In this document: in pieces, positions 16,662-25,726 of the stretch
Position numbering within the stretch: position 1 is the stretch's first letter
How the letters are laid out: every line of letters starts with the position of its first letter
Source of the DNA: Candidatus Gastranaerophilales bacterium
GTDB lineage: Bacteria > Cyanobacteriota > Vampirovibrionia > Gastranaerophilales > Gastranaerophilaceae
Length of the DNA: 64,000 bases
Reading direction: 5' to 3'
Assembly: GCA_944323945.1 (NCBI GenBank)
Contig: CALUUL010000002.1
Span: forward strand, 17,313 to 81,312
Program-made: the position numbers and the translations under genes
The notes under the pieces: generated by a model
The model's input: the letters and a program-made list of their open reading frames with translations, nothing else
What the model was told of the DNA's origin: nothing
The model's database searches: none

Positions 16662-17129
16662 TTATTCTTTAATATCTTCCTCTTCAACAATAACATCATC
16701 ATCAGAAGATTCAATCGCAGTTTCTTCAATAACTTCAGTCACTTCACCATCAACAATCTCTTCTTGTTCTGATTCTTCATCGTCATCATCCGAAACCTTT
16801 TCTTCCTCTTCTTGAAGTTTCTTTCTTAATTCTTCAAGTTCTTCTTCTGTCTTAGCACGGATAATTGGAATATTTAACATTAAAGCAGCTGCATCTCCTT
16901 CTTGTTTTAAACCAATTTCAAGTTCTTCCTTATCTATAACAACATATTTTGAAAAAACATCAATCAATTCTTCTCTCATCTTATTCATAATAAGAGGATC
17001 TAATTTAGTTCTATCATGCATTAATATAACTTGAAGTCTGTTAGCAGCACACTCACTGGTGTTTTCAGAACGTTCTATCTGAAACAATTCCATTATTTTA
17101 TTGTAAATATCAGAAAAAAGTGTTTTCAT
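16662..17129 (-). CDS. minE: MinE, with long acidic tail
   Basis: Topological specificity factor of the Min system, which displaces MinC and stimulates the MinD ATPase at the membrane. Residues 1-95 are typical MinE: an amphipathic N-terminus, NRLQVILMHDR anti-MinCD helix region, then the dimer domain with LMLNIPI. The final 60 residues are an extension rich in Glu and Asp (runs such as SDDDDEESEQEE) that standard MinE, at about 85-110 residues, lacks. Last gene of the minC-minD-minE operon. Confidence 0.9.
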   Translation of the reverse strand: MKTLFSDIYNKIMELFQIERSENTSECAANRLQVILMHDRTKLDPLIMNKMREELIDVFSKYVVIDKEELEIGLKQEGDAAALMLNIPIIRAKTEEELEELRKKLQEEEEKVSDDDDEESEQEEIVDGEVTEVIEETAIESSDDDVIVEEEDIKE

Positions 17130-17132
17130 TTT

Positions 17133-17951
17133 TTACTCCTTTCCTTGTTTCTTTAAACCAGAAAGAAACTTTTTTAATTTTCCAACAATGTCTTTCGGCT
17201 CATCTATATCCAAGAAAGGAACCTCTTCTCCTTCAATTCTTCTTGCAACATTCATATATGCTTTACCCGCAAGTGATTTTTCATTATTTACAATCGGTTC
17301 ACCTCTGTTCGTAGAAGTAATAATACCAGTATCTTCAGGTATTACCCCAATTTTTTGACAAGAAAGAATATTTTCAACATCTTCAACACTCATCATATCT
17401 TTAGATTTAATCATATTAGGTCTTACACGATTTAATAAAAGTTTATAACTTTCTATTCCATCAGCAGCCTCTAAAAGACCTATAATTCTATCCGCATCTC
17501 TAACCGCAGACATTTCAGGAGTTGTAACAACAATTGCTTCAGAAGCACCTGCAATAGCTGTTTGAAAACCTTGTTCTATTCCTGCAGGACAATCAATTAG
17601 AATATAATCATAATCTTTTTTCAATTTTTCAGTTATTTTCTTTAATTGTTCTGCACTCACAGAAGATTTATCTCTTGTCTGAGCCGCAGCTAACAAACAT
17701 AAATTTGGATTCTTCTTATCTTTTACTAATGCTTGTTTTAGTTTGCAACGTTCTTCTACAACATCTACTAGTGTGTATACTATTCTATTTTCAAGTCCTA
17801 ATAACAAATCCAGATTTCTAAGACCGATATCTGTATCTACAAGAACAACACTGTGTCCATTTTTAGCAAGTGCAGTACCGATATTTGCGCTTGTAGTAGT
17901 CTTACCCACTCCGCCTTTACCGGATGTAATTACTATAACTCTCCCTGCCAT
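17133..17951 (-). CDS. minD: MinD septum-site ATPase
   Basis: A 272-residue ParA/MinD-type ATPase. The deviant Walker A GKGGVGKTT is near residues 10-18, and the switch regions DTDIGLRNLD and IDCPAGIEQGF follow. The C-terminus KLKKFLSGLKKQGKE is an amphipathic membrane-targeting helix. It binds the membrane in the ATP form and recruits MinC and MinE. It lies 12 nt after minC and 3 nt before minE, a tight operon. Confidence 0.97.
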   Translation of the reverse strand: MAGRVIVITSGKGGVGKTTTSANIGTALAKNGHSVVLVDTDIGLRNLDLLLGLENRIVYTLVDVVEERCKLKQALVKDKKNPNLCLLAAAQTRDKSSVSAEQLKKITEKLKKDYDYILIDCPAGIEQGFQTAIAGASEAIVVTTPEMSAVRDADRIIGLLEAADGIESYKLLLNRVRPNMIKSKDMMSVEDVENILSCQKIGVIPEDTGIITSTNRGEPIVNNEKSLAGKAYMNVARRIEGEEVPFLDIDEPKDIVGKLKKFLSGLKKQGKE

Positions 17952-17963
17952 TTAATCTGCTCC

Positions 17964-19061
17964 TTAATCATTCATCTTAAATACTACTATTTCACCATTT
18001 ACTATTCTTGCCTCTTCCGGCGTAAAAGAATTTGTTTTTTCTATATAAACTGTATTCAATGAATCTGGTCTTCTTGAATAACAATTTGCAATTCTTAATT
18101 GTATAGCGTTCATTTTTAGTGCACGTACCTTAGCTTTTTGATTACCTCCAGCTCCTGCATGCGCAATACCACTCAATACTCCCCAAACAGTAATATCTCC
18201 AAAAGCAGTAATTTCACAACCAGGATGACAATCCCCAATGATTACTACATTTCCCTCATAGTTTATAACTTGCCCTGAACGAATTGTTTGCTTTATATAT
18301 TTCGTTGGAAAAGACTCAAGTTCTATATCTTCTTTTGTATATTCTTGCTCCGGAACAATAATATCTGTTAACTCCTCACGTTCCTCGTATATTTCATTAG
18401 TATGCGGCATATCATAAAATACTGTCTGAGAAGGAGTTGAGCCAAAAATAACATCTAACTCATCTTGTATTTCTTCTTTTGTTGCTTCCGGAAGAGCACT
18501 ATTATCTATATCAGAATCAATTATTTCAGTTGGTTCATCAACAAATTCTTTTTCTATATGAGATTCTTCCTGTTGTAGTTCCATATTTTCTTCAACTTCA
18601 TCAGAATCTTCAATTTTATCAGATTTTAAATTTGTACTATCTTCTATTATTGCATCATTTATATCAGATTCTTCAACAATAACTTGACTTTCTACAATAT
18701 CAGTATTTGTAACCTCATCCTTTAATTCTTCAGCCATTTTATATGGCATTGTGGGTGCAACTTCAACTGAATTTTCAGCAGAAATATTTGAAACAATTAT
18801 ACCTAAAGACAGTGCAACTTTTTCTGTTTCTATAGATTTTGTATCAACACTAGACAATGTAGAATCTATACCACTAATTAATGATTTTATACTTAAAAGC
18901 TGAGCCTGATTTAAATCAACATTACCAAGTCTTAAGCAAATTCTTTTATTTTTAACTTCGTCCTTATCCAAAATTGAACTTAATTCAAATATAATCTCAG
19001 GAGCAGTATTAAGTTCACCTAAATCTATTACATACATATTATCATTGAGAAACGTTTCCAT
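17964..19061 (-). CDS. minC: MinC septum inhibitor, with long linker
   Basis: A 365-residue FtsZ-inhibiting protein. The C-terminal right-handed beta-helix domain is clear (about 255-365): GQVINYEGNVVIIGD, GAEITAFGDITVWGVLSGIAHAG-like repeats and a final QLRIANCYSRRPD. The first 110 residues fit a diverged MinC N-domain. Residues 125-250 are an unusually long acidic linker, so the protein is well above the usual 220-270 residues. The acidic linker parallels the acidic tail of MinE in the same operon. Confidence 0.92.
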   Translation of the reverse strand: METFLNDNMYVIDLGELNTAPEIIFELSSILDKDEVKNKRICLRLGNVDLNQAQLLSIKSLISGIDSTLSSVDTKSIETEKVALSLGIIVSNISAENSVEVAPTMPYKMAEELKDEVTNTDIVESQVIVEESDINDAIIEDSTNLKSDKIEDSDEVEENMELQQEESHIEKEFVDEPTEIIDSDIDNSALPEATKEEIQDELDVIFGSTPSQTVFYDMPHTNEIYEEREELTDIIVPEQEYTKEDIELESFPTKYIKQTIRSGQVINYEGNVVIIGDCHPGCEITAFGDITVWGVLSGIAHAGAGGNQKAKVRALKMNAIQLRIANCYSRRPDSLNTVYIEKTNSFTPEEARIVNGEIVVFKMND

Positions 19062-19338
19062 ATTCTTCTCTTTTCTTCTCTCAAGGCTTATTATAAATAA
19101 GTTTTTAACCCATAATCTACATAAAAAGAATATACTAAATTAAACATGATTTCAAATAAATATAAAAAATATGTATAGTTTTATAACCAAAGAAACTTTA
19201 CTTAAATTTACAAATTAATAAAACTATTATATTCACAAGGTTATTTTTTCATTCAGGATAAAATTGATTAAAAAAAATTTGTCCTTAAAAAATAAATAGG
19301 ACATAATACTAATATGATAAGAAGTAGATAGGGAATGT

Positions 19339-20046
19339 ATGAAAAAGAAAATATTATTAACTATTATTATTATTTTAACTTTGTTAATACAATATAATTC
19401 ATATGCAAACGAAGCAAACATTGATGAAAACAGACTAAAAGAAGCAAAAATTGCTGATGGACTGAGTGTTAACAAACCTGAATTTGATACTGATGCATAC
19501 GCAAAAAAATACAAAAAAGTAACTAAAGACGGTGCAGTTATGCAAGCAATGGAACTTATGCAAACTGTAAATATAGCAAAATACTCATACAATGCATTAA
19601 TGGGAAATAATTTAACAGAAAAATCGGTTAAAATTGAATTTAAAAATATTGCAGAAATAAATCCAGAATACGCATCTTTTGATGCTTTAGGTTGGAAGAA
19701 AAAAGGCAAATTATACATCTATATTAATGAAAAACACCGTAATGCACCACCAGAAGCTATTGCTGCATTATTAGCACACGAAGCAATTCATCAAGATGAA
19801 TTTGCATCACTAAATGAAGAAACATACGCTTGGACACTTGAAGCTGCAACTTGGATGAAACTTACAGAAAAAAATCCTACTGCAAGAAATAGTGTTTCTT
19901 CTTTAGTTACAAGAGAAAATATGCTAATGAAATTATTTGAAAAGGGCGATTATACAAACAAATACATAAAAAAAGCTGTATACACGAACCCCGGATACAA
20001 AAAACTGCCAACACGTTCTCCAGGATTCGAAGATGAAGATTTATAA
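19339..20046 (+). CDS. secreted HExxH putative metallopeptidase
   Basis: A 235-residue protein with a signal peptide (cleavage likely after SYA near residue 23). The zinc motif H147-E148-A-I-H151 sits in AALLAHEAIHQDEF, followed by NEETYAWTLEA where E160 or E161 could be the third ligand, a gluzincin-like pattern. The family is unrecognised. It starts at ATG with AGGGA ahead and ends in a terminator, so it is a monocistronic gene. The 277 bases before it carry only promoters for it and for minC. Confidence 0.65.
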   Translation: MKKKILLTIIIILTLLIQYNSYANEANIDENRLKEAKIADGLSVNKPEFDTDAYAKKYKKVTKDGAVMQAMELMQTVNIAKYSYNALMGNNLTEKSVKIEFKNIAEINPEYASFDALGWKKKGKLYIYINEKHRNAPPEAIAALLAHEAIHQDEFASLNEETYAWTLEAATWMKLTEKNPTARNSVSSLVTRENMLMKLFEKGDYTNKYIKKAVYTNPGYKKLPTRSPGFEDEDL

Positions 20047-20067
20047 TTGTAAACAAATGTAAACATG

Positions 20068-20102
20068 AAAAACCCTTGTAATATATGGGGTTTTTCTTTT
20101 TT
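20068..20102 (+). terminator. rho-independent terminator
   Basis: AAAAACCC pairs with GGGGTTTTT across an 11-nt loop and is followed by a T-rich run. It closes the 19339 gene. Confidence 0.8.
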
Positions 20103-20178
20103 ATATACAAAATATGCAATTTTTATTTCTCAATTGTTTTTATATAAGTACGAGAGAAATAAATAAGAGGAATATAAA

Positions 20179-20367
20179 ATGGCAAGAGTTTTAATTTCAA
20201 TGCCCGAAGAATTTTTAACAAGAATTGATGAAGTAGCTGAAGGAGAAAATCGTACAAGAAGCGAGCTAATACGTGAAGCTTTAAGGACATACATACATAA
20301 ACAAAAAGTTAAGGAAAATGCATTAGCAATAAAGAATGCAAGTATATTGGAAACTTTACTTGATTAA
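20179..20367 (+). CDS. ribbon-helix-helix (CopG-type) regulator
   Basis: A 62-residue protein with the full RHH fold: strand RVLISMPEEFLTRI, helix A, then NRTRSELIREALRTYI. Such proteins bind DNA as dimers and often act as antitoxins, but no toxin gene is next to it: alaS follows, behind a terminator. It may be an orphan transcriptional regulator. A clear RBS (AAGAGGAAT) precedes the ATG. Confidence 0.85.
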   Translation: MARVLISMPEEFLTRIDEVAEGENRTRSELIREALRTYIHKQKVKENALAIKNASILETLLD

Positions 20368-20415
20368 AATTGACTAAAGAGCGTACTACAGACTAGGGAA
20401 AAGAATTGGGGAAAC

Positions 20416-20443
20416 AAAAGACTTACAATTGTAAGTCTTTTTT
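20416..20443 (+). terminator. rho-independent terminator
   Basis: A perfect stem, AAAAGACTTAC with GTAAGTCTTTT, around an AATT loop and ending in a T run. It separates the RHH gene from alaS. Confidence 0.88.
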
Positions 20444-20532
20444 ATATTTGGAATTTTATTTCTGTTTAGTTAAACACACTATAATGTTTGTTGTAAAATA
20501 TTTCTATAAAGAAGTAAGAAAAGGAATATAAA

Positions 20533-23148
20533 ATGACAACTCCGTTAACAGGGAATGAAATACGCAAAGCATTTATTGAATTTTTCAGAGATAAACATCA
20601 ATCAACCGAAGTTCCAAGTTCAAGCTTGGTTCCTGATAACCCAACAGTTTTATTAACAACAGCTGGAATGCTTCAGTTTTTACCATATTATCTTGGTTTA
20701 GAAAAACCACCATTTGAACCAGCAAGAGCAGTATCTTGTCAAAAATGTGCAAGAGCCGGCGGAAAAGATTCCGATATAGAAAATGTAGGAAGGACACCAA
20801 GACATCATACGTTTTTTGAAATGTTAGGGAATTTTGCTTTTGGTGACTATTACAAAAAGGAGGTTATTCCTTGGAGTTGGGATTTTGTAACAAATTACCT
20901 AAAATTGGATCCTAAATGTTTATGGATTACTATATATGAAACAGATGATGAAGCATATGATATATGGACAAAAGATGTTGGAGTAGCACCTGAACGTGTA
21001 ATAAGAAAAGGCAAAAAAGACAATTTCTGGGGACCTCCTGGTGCAACAGGTTCTTGCGGTCCTTGCACAGAAATTCACTATGATTTAGGTGAACACTTAA
21101 AATGTAGTGATAATTGTTCTATAGCGACCTGTGAATGCGACCGTTGGGTTGAGATTTGGAACTTAGTATTTACAGAATTATTCCAAGATGAAGAAGGAAA
21201 TCAAACCCCATTAAAAAAGAAAAACGTAGATACAGGAATGGGATTAGAAAGAATTGCAATGGTTGTACAAGGAAAAGATTCAACATTTGAAACAGACCTT
21301 TTAAAACCAATTTTGGACAAAGTTTCCGAAATGTCAAAAGTGCCATATAAAAAAGATTCAAAAACAGATATTTCTTTAAGGATAATAACAGACCACGCAA
21401 GATGTGTAACATTTATGATTAATGACGGAGTAACTCCAGGTAATGAAGGAAGAAGTTATGTTTTAAGAATGATTTTACGTCGTGCATTAAGACATGGTAA
21501 AATACTTGGATTAGAACTTCCGTTTTTAAGTGAAATAGTAGATACAGTAATCAATCAATATAAAGAAACTTATCCCGATTTAGAGAAAAATGCTGAGAAA
21601 ATCAAATCTACAATAAATCAAGAAGAAGAAAGATTTAAGATAACTTTAGACAGAGGTTATAAATTATTAGAAGATTTAATACAAAACTCAAATAGAATTG
21701 ACGGAGAAAATGCATTCAAACTATATGATACATTTGGTTTCCCGCTTGAATTAACAATAGAGATAGCCGCAGAAAAAGGCGTAAGTGTTGATACCGAAGG
21801 CTATAAAGAAGAAATGCAAAAACAAAAAGAAAAAGCTAAATCAGCTGCACACAAAATCAGTCTTACTGATGACTTAGTATATGTTGATGTAGAAAATAAA
21901 TTTGGTTCAACAAATTTTGTAGGCTACAATCAAACAGAAGCAGAAGCAAAAATTATTGCAATTATAGAAGCTGGTGATTTTATAGATATTATGCTTGATA
22001 AAACACCGTTTTATGCAGAATCAGGCGGACAAGTCGGTGATACAGGTATAATTGAAGGTAAAGGCTTTAAAGCTGAAGTTTTAAATACATTTAAAGTTAA
22101 TAAATTATTTGTTCATAGAGTACAAATAGTTAATGGAGAAGCAAAAGTTGGAGATTCCGTTAAAGCTTCTATCGATATTGAAAGAAGAAAAGAAATAACT
22201 ATACATCACTCTAATGCACATTTAATTCAAGCAGCATTAAGAAAAGTATTAGGTGAAGAAGTTCACCAAGCAGGTTCTTTTGTTGAAGAAAACAGAACTC
22301 GTTTTGACTTCACTTTTCCAAGAGCAATGACAAAAGAAGAAGTTCAGGAAGTTGAAGATATTATCAACAATTGGATAAATGAAGATATTAATCAAACTAC
22401 AGAAGTTATGAATATAGAAATGGCAAAGAAGTCAGGTGCCATGGCTTTATTCGGAGAAAAATATGATGATAATGTAAGGGTTGTTAAATTCGGAAATATA
22501 TCTTCAGAACTATGCGGAGGTACACACGTAAGTTCAACTGGAAAAATAAGACTTACAAAAATTGTCTCAGAAAGTGCAGTTGCAGCAGGTACAAGAAGAA
22601 TTGAAGCCGTATGCGGAAATACTGCGTTAAAATTCCTAGGTGAAAAATCTGATATCATAGATAAAATGACACAAGCATTTAAATGTCCTGTATCAGAACT
22701 TGGTGAAAGAATAATGAAGCTTGCTGTTGATAATAAAAACCTTCAATTGGAAGTTGAAAATTTGAAAGCAGAACAAGCAAAAACAAAATTCCAATCATTT
22801 GTATCAAAGGCTCAAGAAGTCAATGGTGGAAAATTATTTATCACTCAAATGGAAGCATATCCTGCTAACCTTATTAAACTTGGAAGTGAACTTTTAGCTT
22901 CTAAACTTGGAGAATCAATAATTATTTTAGCATCTGTTGATGAAGACAAAATCACATATGTTGTTAAAGTAAGTGATTCTTTTGTTAAGAAAGGAATTAA
23001 TGCAGGACAGATTGTAAATAAACTGGCTTCACAAACTGGTGGTAAAGGTGGCGGCAGACCACAATATGCTCAAGGGGCAGGAAAAGATAAAACAAACTTA
23101 ATATCGGCACTTTCTGAAATAGAAAAAGAAATAAAAAATTCTGTATAA
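20533..23148 (+). CDS. alaS: alanyl-tRNA synthetase
   Basis: Charges tRNA-Ala in the cytosol. At 871 residues it is full length. The class II catalytic core shows HHTFFEMLGNFAFGDYYK (about residues 95-112) and the GMGLER motif 3. The editing domain carries HHSNAHLIQAALRKVLG and the Cys-containing CGGTHVSSTG. The C-terminal C-Ala domain ends with GGKGGGRPQYAQGAG. It follows a short leader with AAGGAAT as the ribosome site. Confidence 0.98.
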   Translation: MTTPLTGNEIRKAFIEFFRDKHQSTEVPSSSLVPDNPTVLLTTAGMLQFLPYYLGLEKPPFEPARAVSCQKCARAGGKDSDIENVGRTPRHHTFFEMLGNFAFGDYYKKEVIPWSWDFVTNYLKLDPKCLWITIYETDDEAYDIWTKDVGVAPERVIRKGKKDNFWGPPGATGSCGPCTEIHYDLGEHLKCSDNCSIATCECDRWVEIWNLVFTELFQDEEGNQTPLKKKNVDTGMGLERIAMVVQGKDSTFETDLLKPILDKVSEMSKVPYKKDSKTDISLRIITDHARCVTFMINDGVTPGNEGRSYVLRMILRRALRHGKILGLELPFLSEIVDTVINQYKETYPDLEKNAEKIKSTINQEEERFKITLDRGYKLLEDLIQNSNRIDGENAFKLYDTFGFPLELTIEIAAEKGVSVDTEGYKEEMQKQKEKAKSAAHKISLTDDLVYVDVENKFGSTNFVGYNQTEAEAKIIAIIEAGDFIDIMLDKTPFYAESGGQVGDTGIIEGKGFKAEVLNTFKVNKLFVHRVQIVNGEAKVGDSVKASIDIERRKEITIHHSNAHLIQAALRKVLGEEVHQAGSFVEENRTRFDFTFPRAMTKEEVQEVEDIINNWINEDINQTTEVMNIEMAKKSGAMALFGEKYDDNVRVVKFGNISSELCGGTHVSSTGKIRLTKIVSESAVAAGTRRIEAVCGNTALKFLGEKSDIIDKMTQAFKCPVSELGERIMKLAVDNKNLQLEVENLKAEQAKTKFQSFVSKAQEVNGGKLFITQMEAYPANLIKLGSELLASKLGESIIILASVDEDKITYVVKVSDSFVKKGINAGQIVNKLASQTGGKGGGRPQYAQGAGKDKTNLISALSEIEKEIKNSV

Positions 23149-23177
23149 AATAGAAGGACTTTTGTCCTCCTATTTTA
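23148..23177. terminator. bidirectional terminator after alaS
   Basis: AAATAG-A-AGGAC and GTCCT-C-CTATTT form a stem with one mismatch and a TTTT loop, between the convergent alaS and the 23175 gene. Its right edge overlaps the last codon of the minus-strand gene. Confidence 0.75.
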
Positions 23178-23627
23178 TATCACGATATCGATTGATTCAA
23201 TACAATGTTTTTTATTTGAATACTTAAGTCCAATTTCCATTGGTTCTTGTGTTTCCATAATTATAAGTTTTAACAGGTCAGAATAACGCTCATTCTCAGA
23301 TTTTTTAATTTCTTCATAAGTTGCACTATCCTTACCATATTGTTTTTTTGCAGAATCTAAATTAAATTTTTTATGATTGGAAACCAAACAAACATCTTGA
23401 CTTGCCTCACCACTAACTATAAATATATCACCCTTTTTTCCATCAGGAGCAACAACTCTAGCTATACCTTGGTCTGTATCATAAAAAATATCCTTTAATT
23501 TTTGTTTAACGTTTGATTTTCCTTTTTTTGTCGGAACTGTATTAATCAAATCCACAGCTTCTTGAGCAACTTTATATGGTGCATTAACTTTTATAGTACG
23601 ACCGAAACTTACAGAATTTATATTCAT
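23175..23627 (-). CDS. small protein of unknown function
   Basis: A 150-residue protein. I start it at ATG 23627, which has a GGAG site, rather than at the longer frame. The N-terminus MNINSVSFGRTIKVNAP resembles those of the 7221 and 61958 products. The rest is an alpha/beta protein with no recognised family; ARVVAPDGKKGDIFIVSG may be a beta-hairpin. It lies downstream of the activase-like pair (49 nt gap) and may be cotranscribed. Confidence 0.55.
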   Translation of the reverse strand: MNINSVSFGRTIKVNAPYKVAQEAVDLINTVPTKKGKSNVKQKLKDIFYDTDQGIARVVAPDGKKGDIFIVSGEASQDVCLVSNHKKFNLDSAKKQYGKDSATYEEIKKSENERYSDLLKLIIMETQEPMEIGLKYSNKKHCIESIDIVI

Positions 23628-23675
23628 TTTATTCTCCAATTTGTATACACACAATCAGGATAACATTTTAAAGAT

Positions 23676-24380
23676 TTAAATCAATCCTTCACACAGTAAA
23701 AAACGTCCCAAAGAAATAACTTCACAATATTTACTTAAAGAATCAACAAAACATTTATTCTCACAAAAGCCACCAGATAAGTATAATTTAGATGGTTTCT
23801 TAGCAAAATTCCAAGCATTAAAGGCAATACCATGTATAAACTTTGAAACGGCAATTTCGGAATTTACACCTTTTGCAATATCATCCATAATTTTTTCCAA
23901 GCCGAATATACCGCAAGTTATAACATATTTTTCATCAGATACTTTTAAATTTTCAAGTTTTATATTATAAAATTTTAAAAGCATTTCAATCGTTGCGCCG
24001 GTTGAACTGGAACATGAATTATTCCAATCCAAATCTTTAAAATTACCGTCTTTATATTGCGCCCATTTAGAATCTCGACTTCCCATATCCAAGATGATTG
24101 CATCATCTGTAATTTTTTTTCTAAATCCCTGAATCAATGCAATAACTTCATTTTCATAGTCTTTTTTATTTTTTAGCATACTTAAAGACATATGCCCCGT
24201 CGCTTTATCAAATTTAATTTTCATTTCTTTTAATTTTGAAGATGGCAAAACATAATAATTAAAACCATTTTCTGACTTAACAATAAAATTTTTATATCCA
24301 TTCATTAAATCAGATGAATTTCTTTCTATTATTTTTGACCAGGTTGTACCAGCATCTAATACTATATCTGTTTTATTCAT
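23676..24380 (-). CDS. 2-hydroxyacyl-CoA dehydratase activase-like ATPase
   Basis: A 234-residue protein of the BadF/BadG/HgdC ASKHA fold. Visible are DAGTTWSKIIE (phosphate loop 1), ILDMGSRDSK (loop 2), and YLSGGFCENK (adenosine motif). The [4Fe-4S] bridging cysteines of HgdC seem conserved as C123 (SCSSSTGAT) and C156 (VITCGIFGLEKI). HgdC drives electrons into a dehydratase by ATP hydrolysis; the partner dehydratase is not recognisable here. It overlaps the upstream gene by 4 nt (ATGA), implying a functional pair. Confidence 0.72.
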   Translation of the reverse strand: MNKTDIVLDAGTTWSKIIERNSSDLMNGYKNFIVKSENGFNYYVLPSSKLKEMKIKFDKATGHMSLSMLKNKKDYENEVIALIQGFRKKITDDAIILDMGSRDSKWAQYKDGNFKDLDWNNSCSSSTGATIEMLLKFYNIKLENLKVSDEKYVITCGIFGLEKIMDDIAKGVNSEIAVSKFIHGIAFNAWNFAKKPSKLYLSGGFCENKCFVDSLSKYCEVISLGRFLLCEGLI

Positions 24381-25102
24381 CGCAACCTCAAAAAAGCTTC
24401 AATCTTTGCTTTTGTAGAATTAGTAACAGTATCATCTATATCAATATATAGTCCATTATATTTATCAGCCAAATATTTTGCCATCTGTGCTTTTGAACAA
24501 AAAGACTGTGAATAAAATACAGTTGGAACATTAATATCTATATACATTTCAAGTTCAATATCAGCTGGAGCCATAGCTTCAACACATCTTGTCCAACCAT
24601 ATAAGTGAGTTTCATCAGGGAATAATTCTAAGATTGATAAATCATTAGGCGGCACACCCCAAAAGCCAAATTTTGCACGACATTGTTCAATTTCTAATAC
24701 TTGCGGTTCATATATTCCTTTTGTAATCAATTCAACTTTTTGTCTTAAAGGAAGCTTTGAAGTAGAGATTTTAATTTCTTTTTTATATTTTGTTTCTTCG
24801 AAAATAGAAGAAATAACCGGATATCCCATATCTTTCAAAATTTCATATGCAAACCACCCGCTATCACATTTGTCTTTACCTATTGGTGCTAATATAACCA
24901 GTAATTGATTTTTATAATAAAAAGCGCAATTAATAATATTCTTAACTATCGTACAATATGATTCAGGCAATATATCTTGTTTTGGGAAACCATAATCAAT
25001 ATCAAAATCAACCCAAATTGCATTTGGATATAATTTTTTATATTTTTCTATCAAATCAGGATGAGGATACCCCCAAAAGCCTATTATATTTCTTGTACTC
25101 AT
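24377..25102 (-). CDS. unknown protein with duplicated GFWGxP motif, paired with activase
   Basis: A 241-residue soluble protein of unknown family. It contains an apparent internal repeat: GFWGYPHPDLIEKYKKLYP near residue 8 and GFWGVPPNDLSILELFP near residue 145, each followed by a strand with a conserved aromatic/acid pattern. Several cysteines (IEQCRAKFG, GWTRCVEAM, SQSFCSKA) could bind a cluster. Its stop overlaps the activase-like start, so it may be the substrate-side partner. It may also be translated from a leaderless mRNA. Confidence 0.55.
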   Translation of the reverse strand: MSTRNIIGFWGYPHPDLIEKYKKLYPNAIWVDFDIDYGFPKQDILPESYCTIVKNIINCAFYYKNQLLVILAPIGKDKCDSGWFAYEILKDMGYPVISSIFEETKYKKEIKISTSKLPLRQKVELITKGIYEPQVLEIEQCRAKFGFWGVPPNDLSILELFPDETHLYGWTRCVEAMAPADIELEMYIDINVPTVFYSQSFCSKAQMAKYLADKYNGLYIDIDDTVTNSTKAKIEAFLRLR

Positions 25103-25108
25103 AGGTAA

Positions 25109-25114
25109 ATTATA
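25109..25114 (-). promoter_or_regulatory. -10 box, leaderless promoter candidate
   Basis: TATAAT on the minus strand ends 6 nt before the ATG at 25102, with no Shine-Dalgarno site between. It lies back to back with the box for the NUDIX gene at 25184. No clear -35 is seen. Confidence 0.55.
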
Positions 25115-25183
25115 ACACAGGCAAATTTTCTTATTTTGATATATATAAAATAAATTAATACTGAAAATTATTCATTAACATTG

Positions 25184-25189
25184 TATAAT
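25184..25189 (+). promoter_or_regulatory. -10 box, leaderless promoter candidate
   Basis: TATAAT ends 6 nt before the ATG at 25196. CTGAAA at 25161-25166 (4 of 6 to TTGACA) lies 17 nt upstream. No ribosome site fits in the 6-nt gap. Confidence 0.6.
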
Positions 25190-25195
25190 TTACAT

Positions 25196-25726
25196 ATGGA
25201 AAAATTATACGAAAAAACAATTAATTCAAAAAATATATACGAAGGAAAAGTATTTAATATAACAAAAGATGATGTTGAATTATCTGATGGATACAAAACA
25301 ATAAGAGAAGTTGTTCATCATTCAGGCGGTGTTGTTATAGTAGCAGAAAGAAATGAACAAATTCTGATGGTACAACAATTCAGGTATCCAACAAAAGAAA
25401 TTTTATATGAACTTCCGGCAGGCAAACTGGATAAAGGAAATGAAGACATTTTATCTGCAGCAAAAAGAGAACTTGAAGAAGAAACCGGATTTATTGCAAA
25501 AAACTGGGAATCATTAGGATTTATATGGACAAGCCCTGGATTTTGCAATGAAAAGTTATATTTATTTAAAGCTAATAATCTAACCTATAAAGGTCAACAC
25601 CTTGATGAAGGTGAAATACTTAACTATATAGCTATAAATAGAGATAAAGTTTTTGAAATGGTAAAAAACGGCGAAATAAATGATGCAAAGACCATTGCGG
25701 CATTAATGAGGGCATATAAATTATGA
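25196..25726 (+). CDS. NUDIX hydrolase, ADP-ribose pyrophosphatase-like
   Basis: A 176-residue NUDIX protein. The box is GKLDKGNEDILSAAKRELEEETGF, split here for length: GKLDKGNE with one extra residue before the Glu, then REL-EEETG. It most resembles ADP-ribose pyrophosphatases (VVIVAERNEQILMVQQFRYP upstream, and SPGFCNEKLYLF downstream). I use ATG 25196 rather than the upstream TTG because the TATAAT box leaves no room for a longer start. Its stop overlaps the start of the HAD gene by 4 nt, so NUDIX, HAD and ispF form one operon. Confidence 0.88.
   Translation: MEKLYEKTINSKNIYEGKVFNITKDDVELSDGYKTIREVVHHSGGVVIVAERNEQILMVQQFRYPTKEILYELPAGKLDKGNEDILSAAKRELEEETGFIAKNWESLGFIWTSPGFCNEKLYLFKANNLTYKGQHLDEGEILNYIAINRDKVFEMVKNGEINDAKTIAALMRAYKL

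Noticed and set aside
20179..20367. Antitoxin of a type II toxin-antitoxin pair
   Set aside because: The RHH protein stands alone, with a terminator and then alaS downstream and a terminator upstream; no toxin gene is adjacent.
22392..22658. 88-residue minus-strand ORF inside alaS
   Set aside because: alaS is full length with all class II motifs over this region, so the antisense frame is not a gene.
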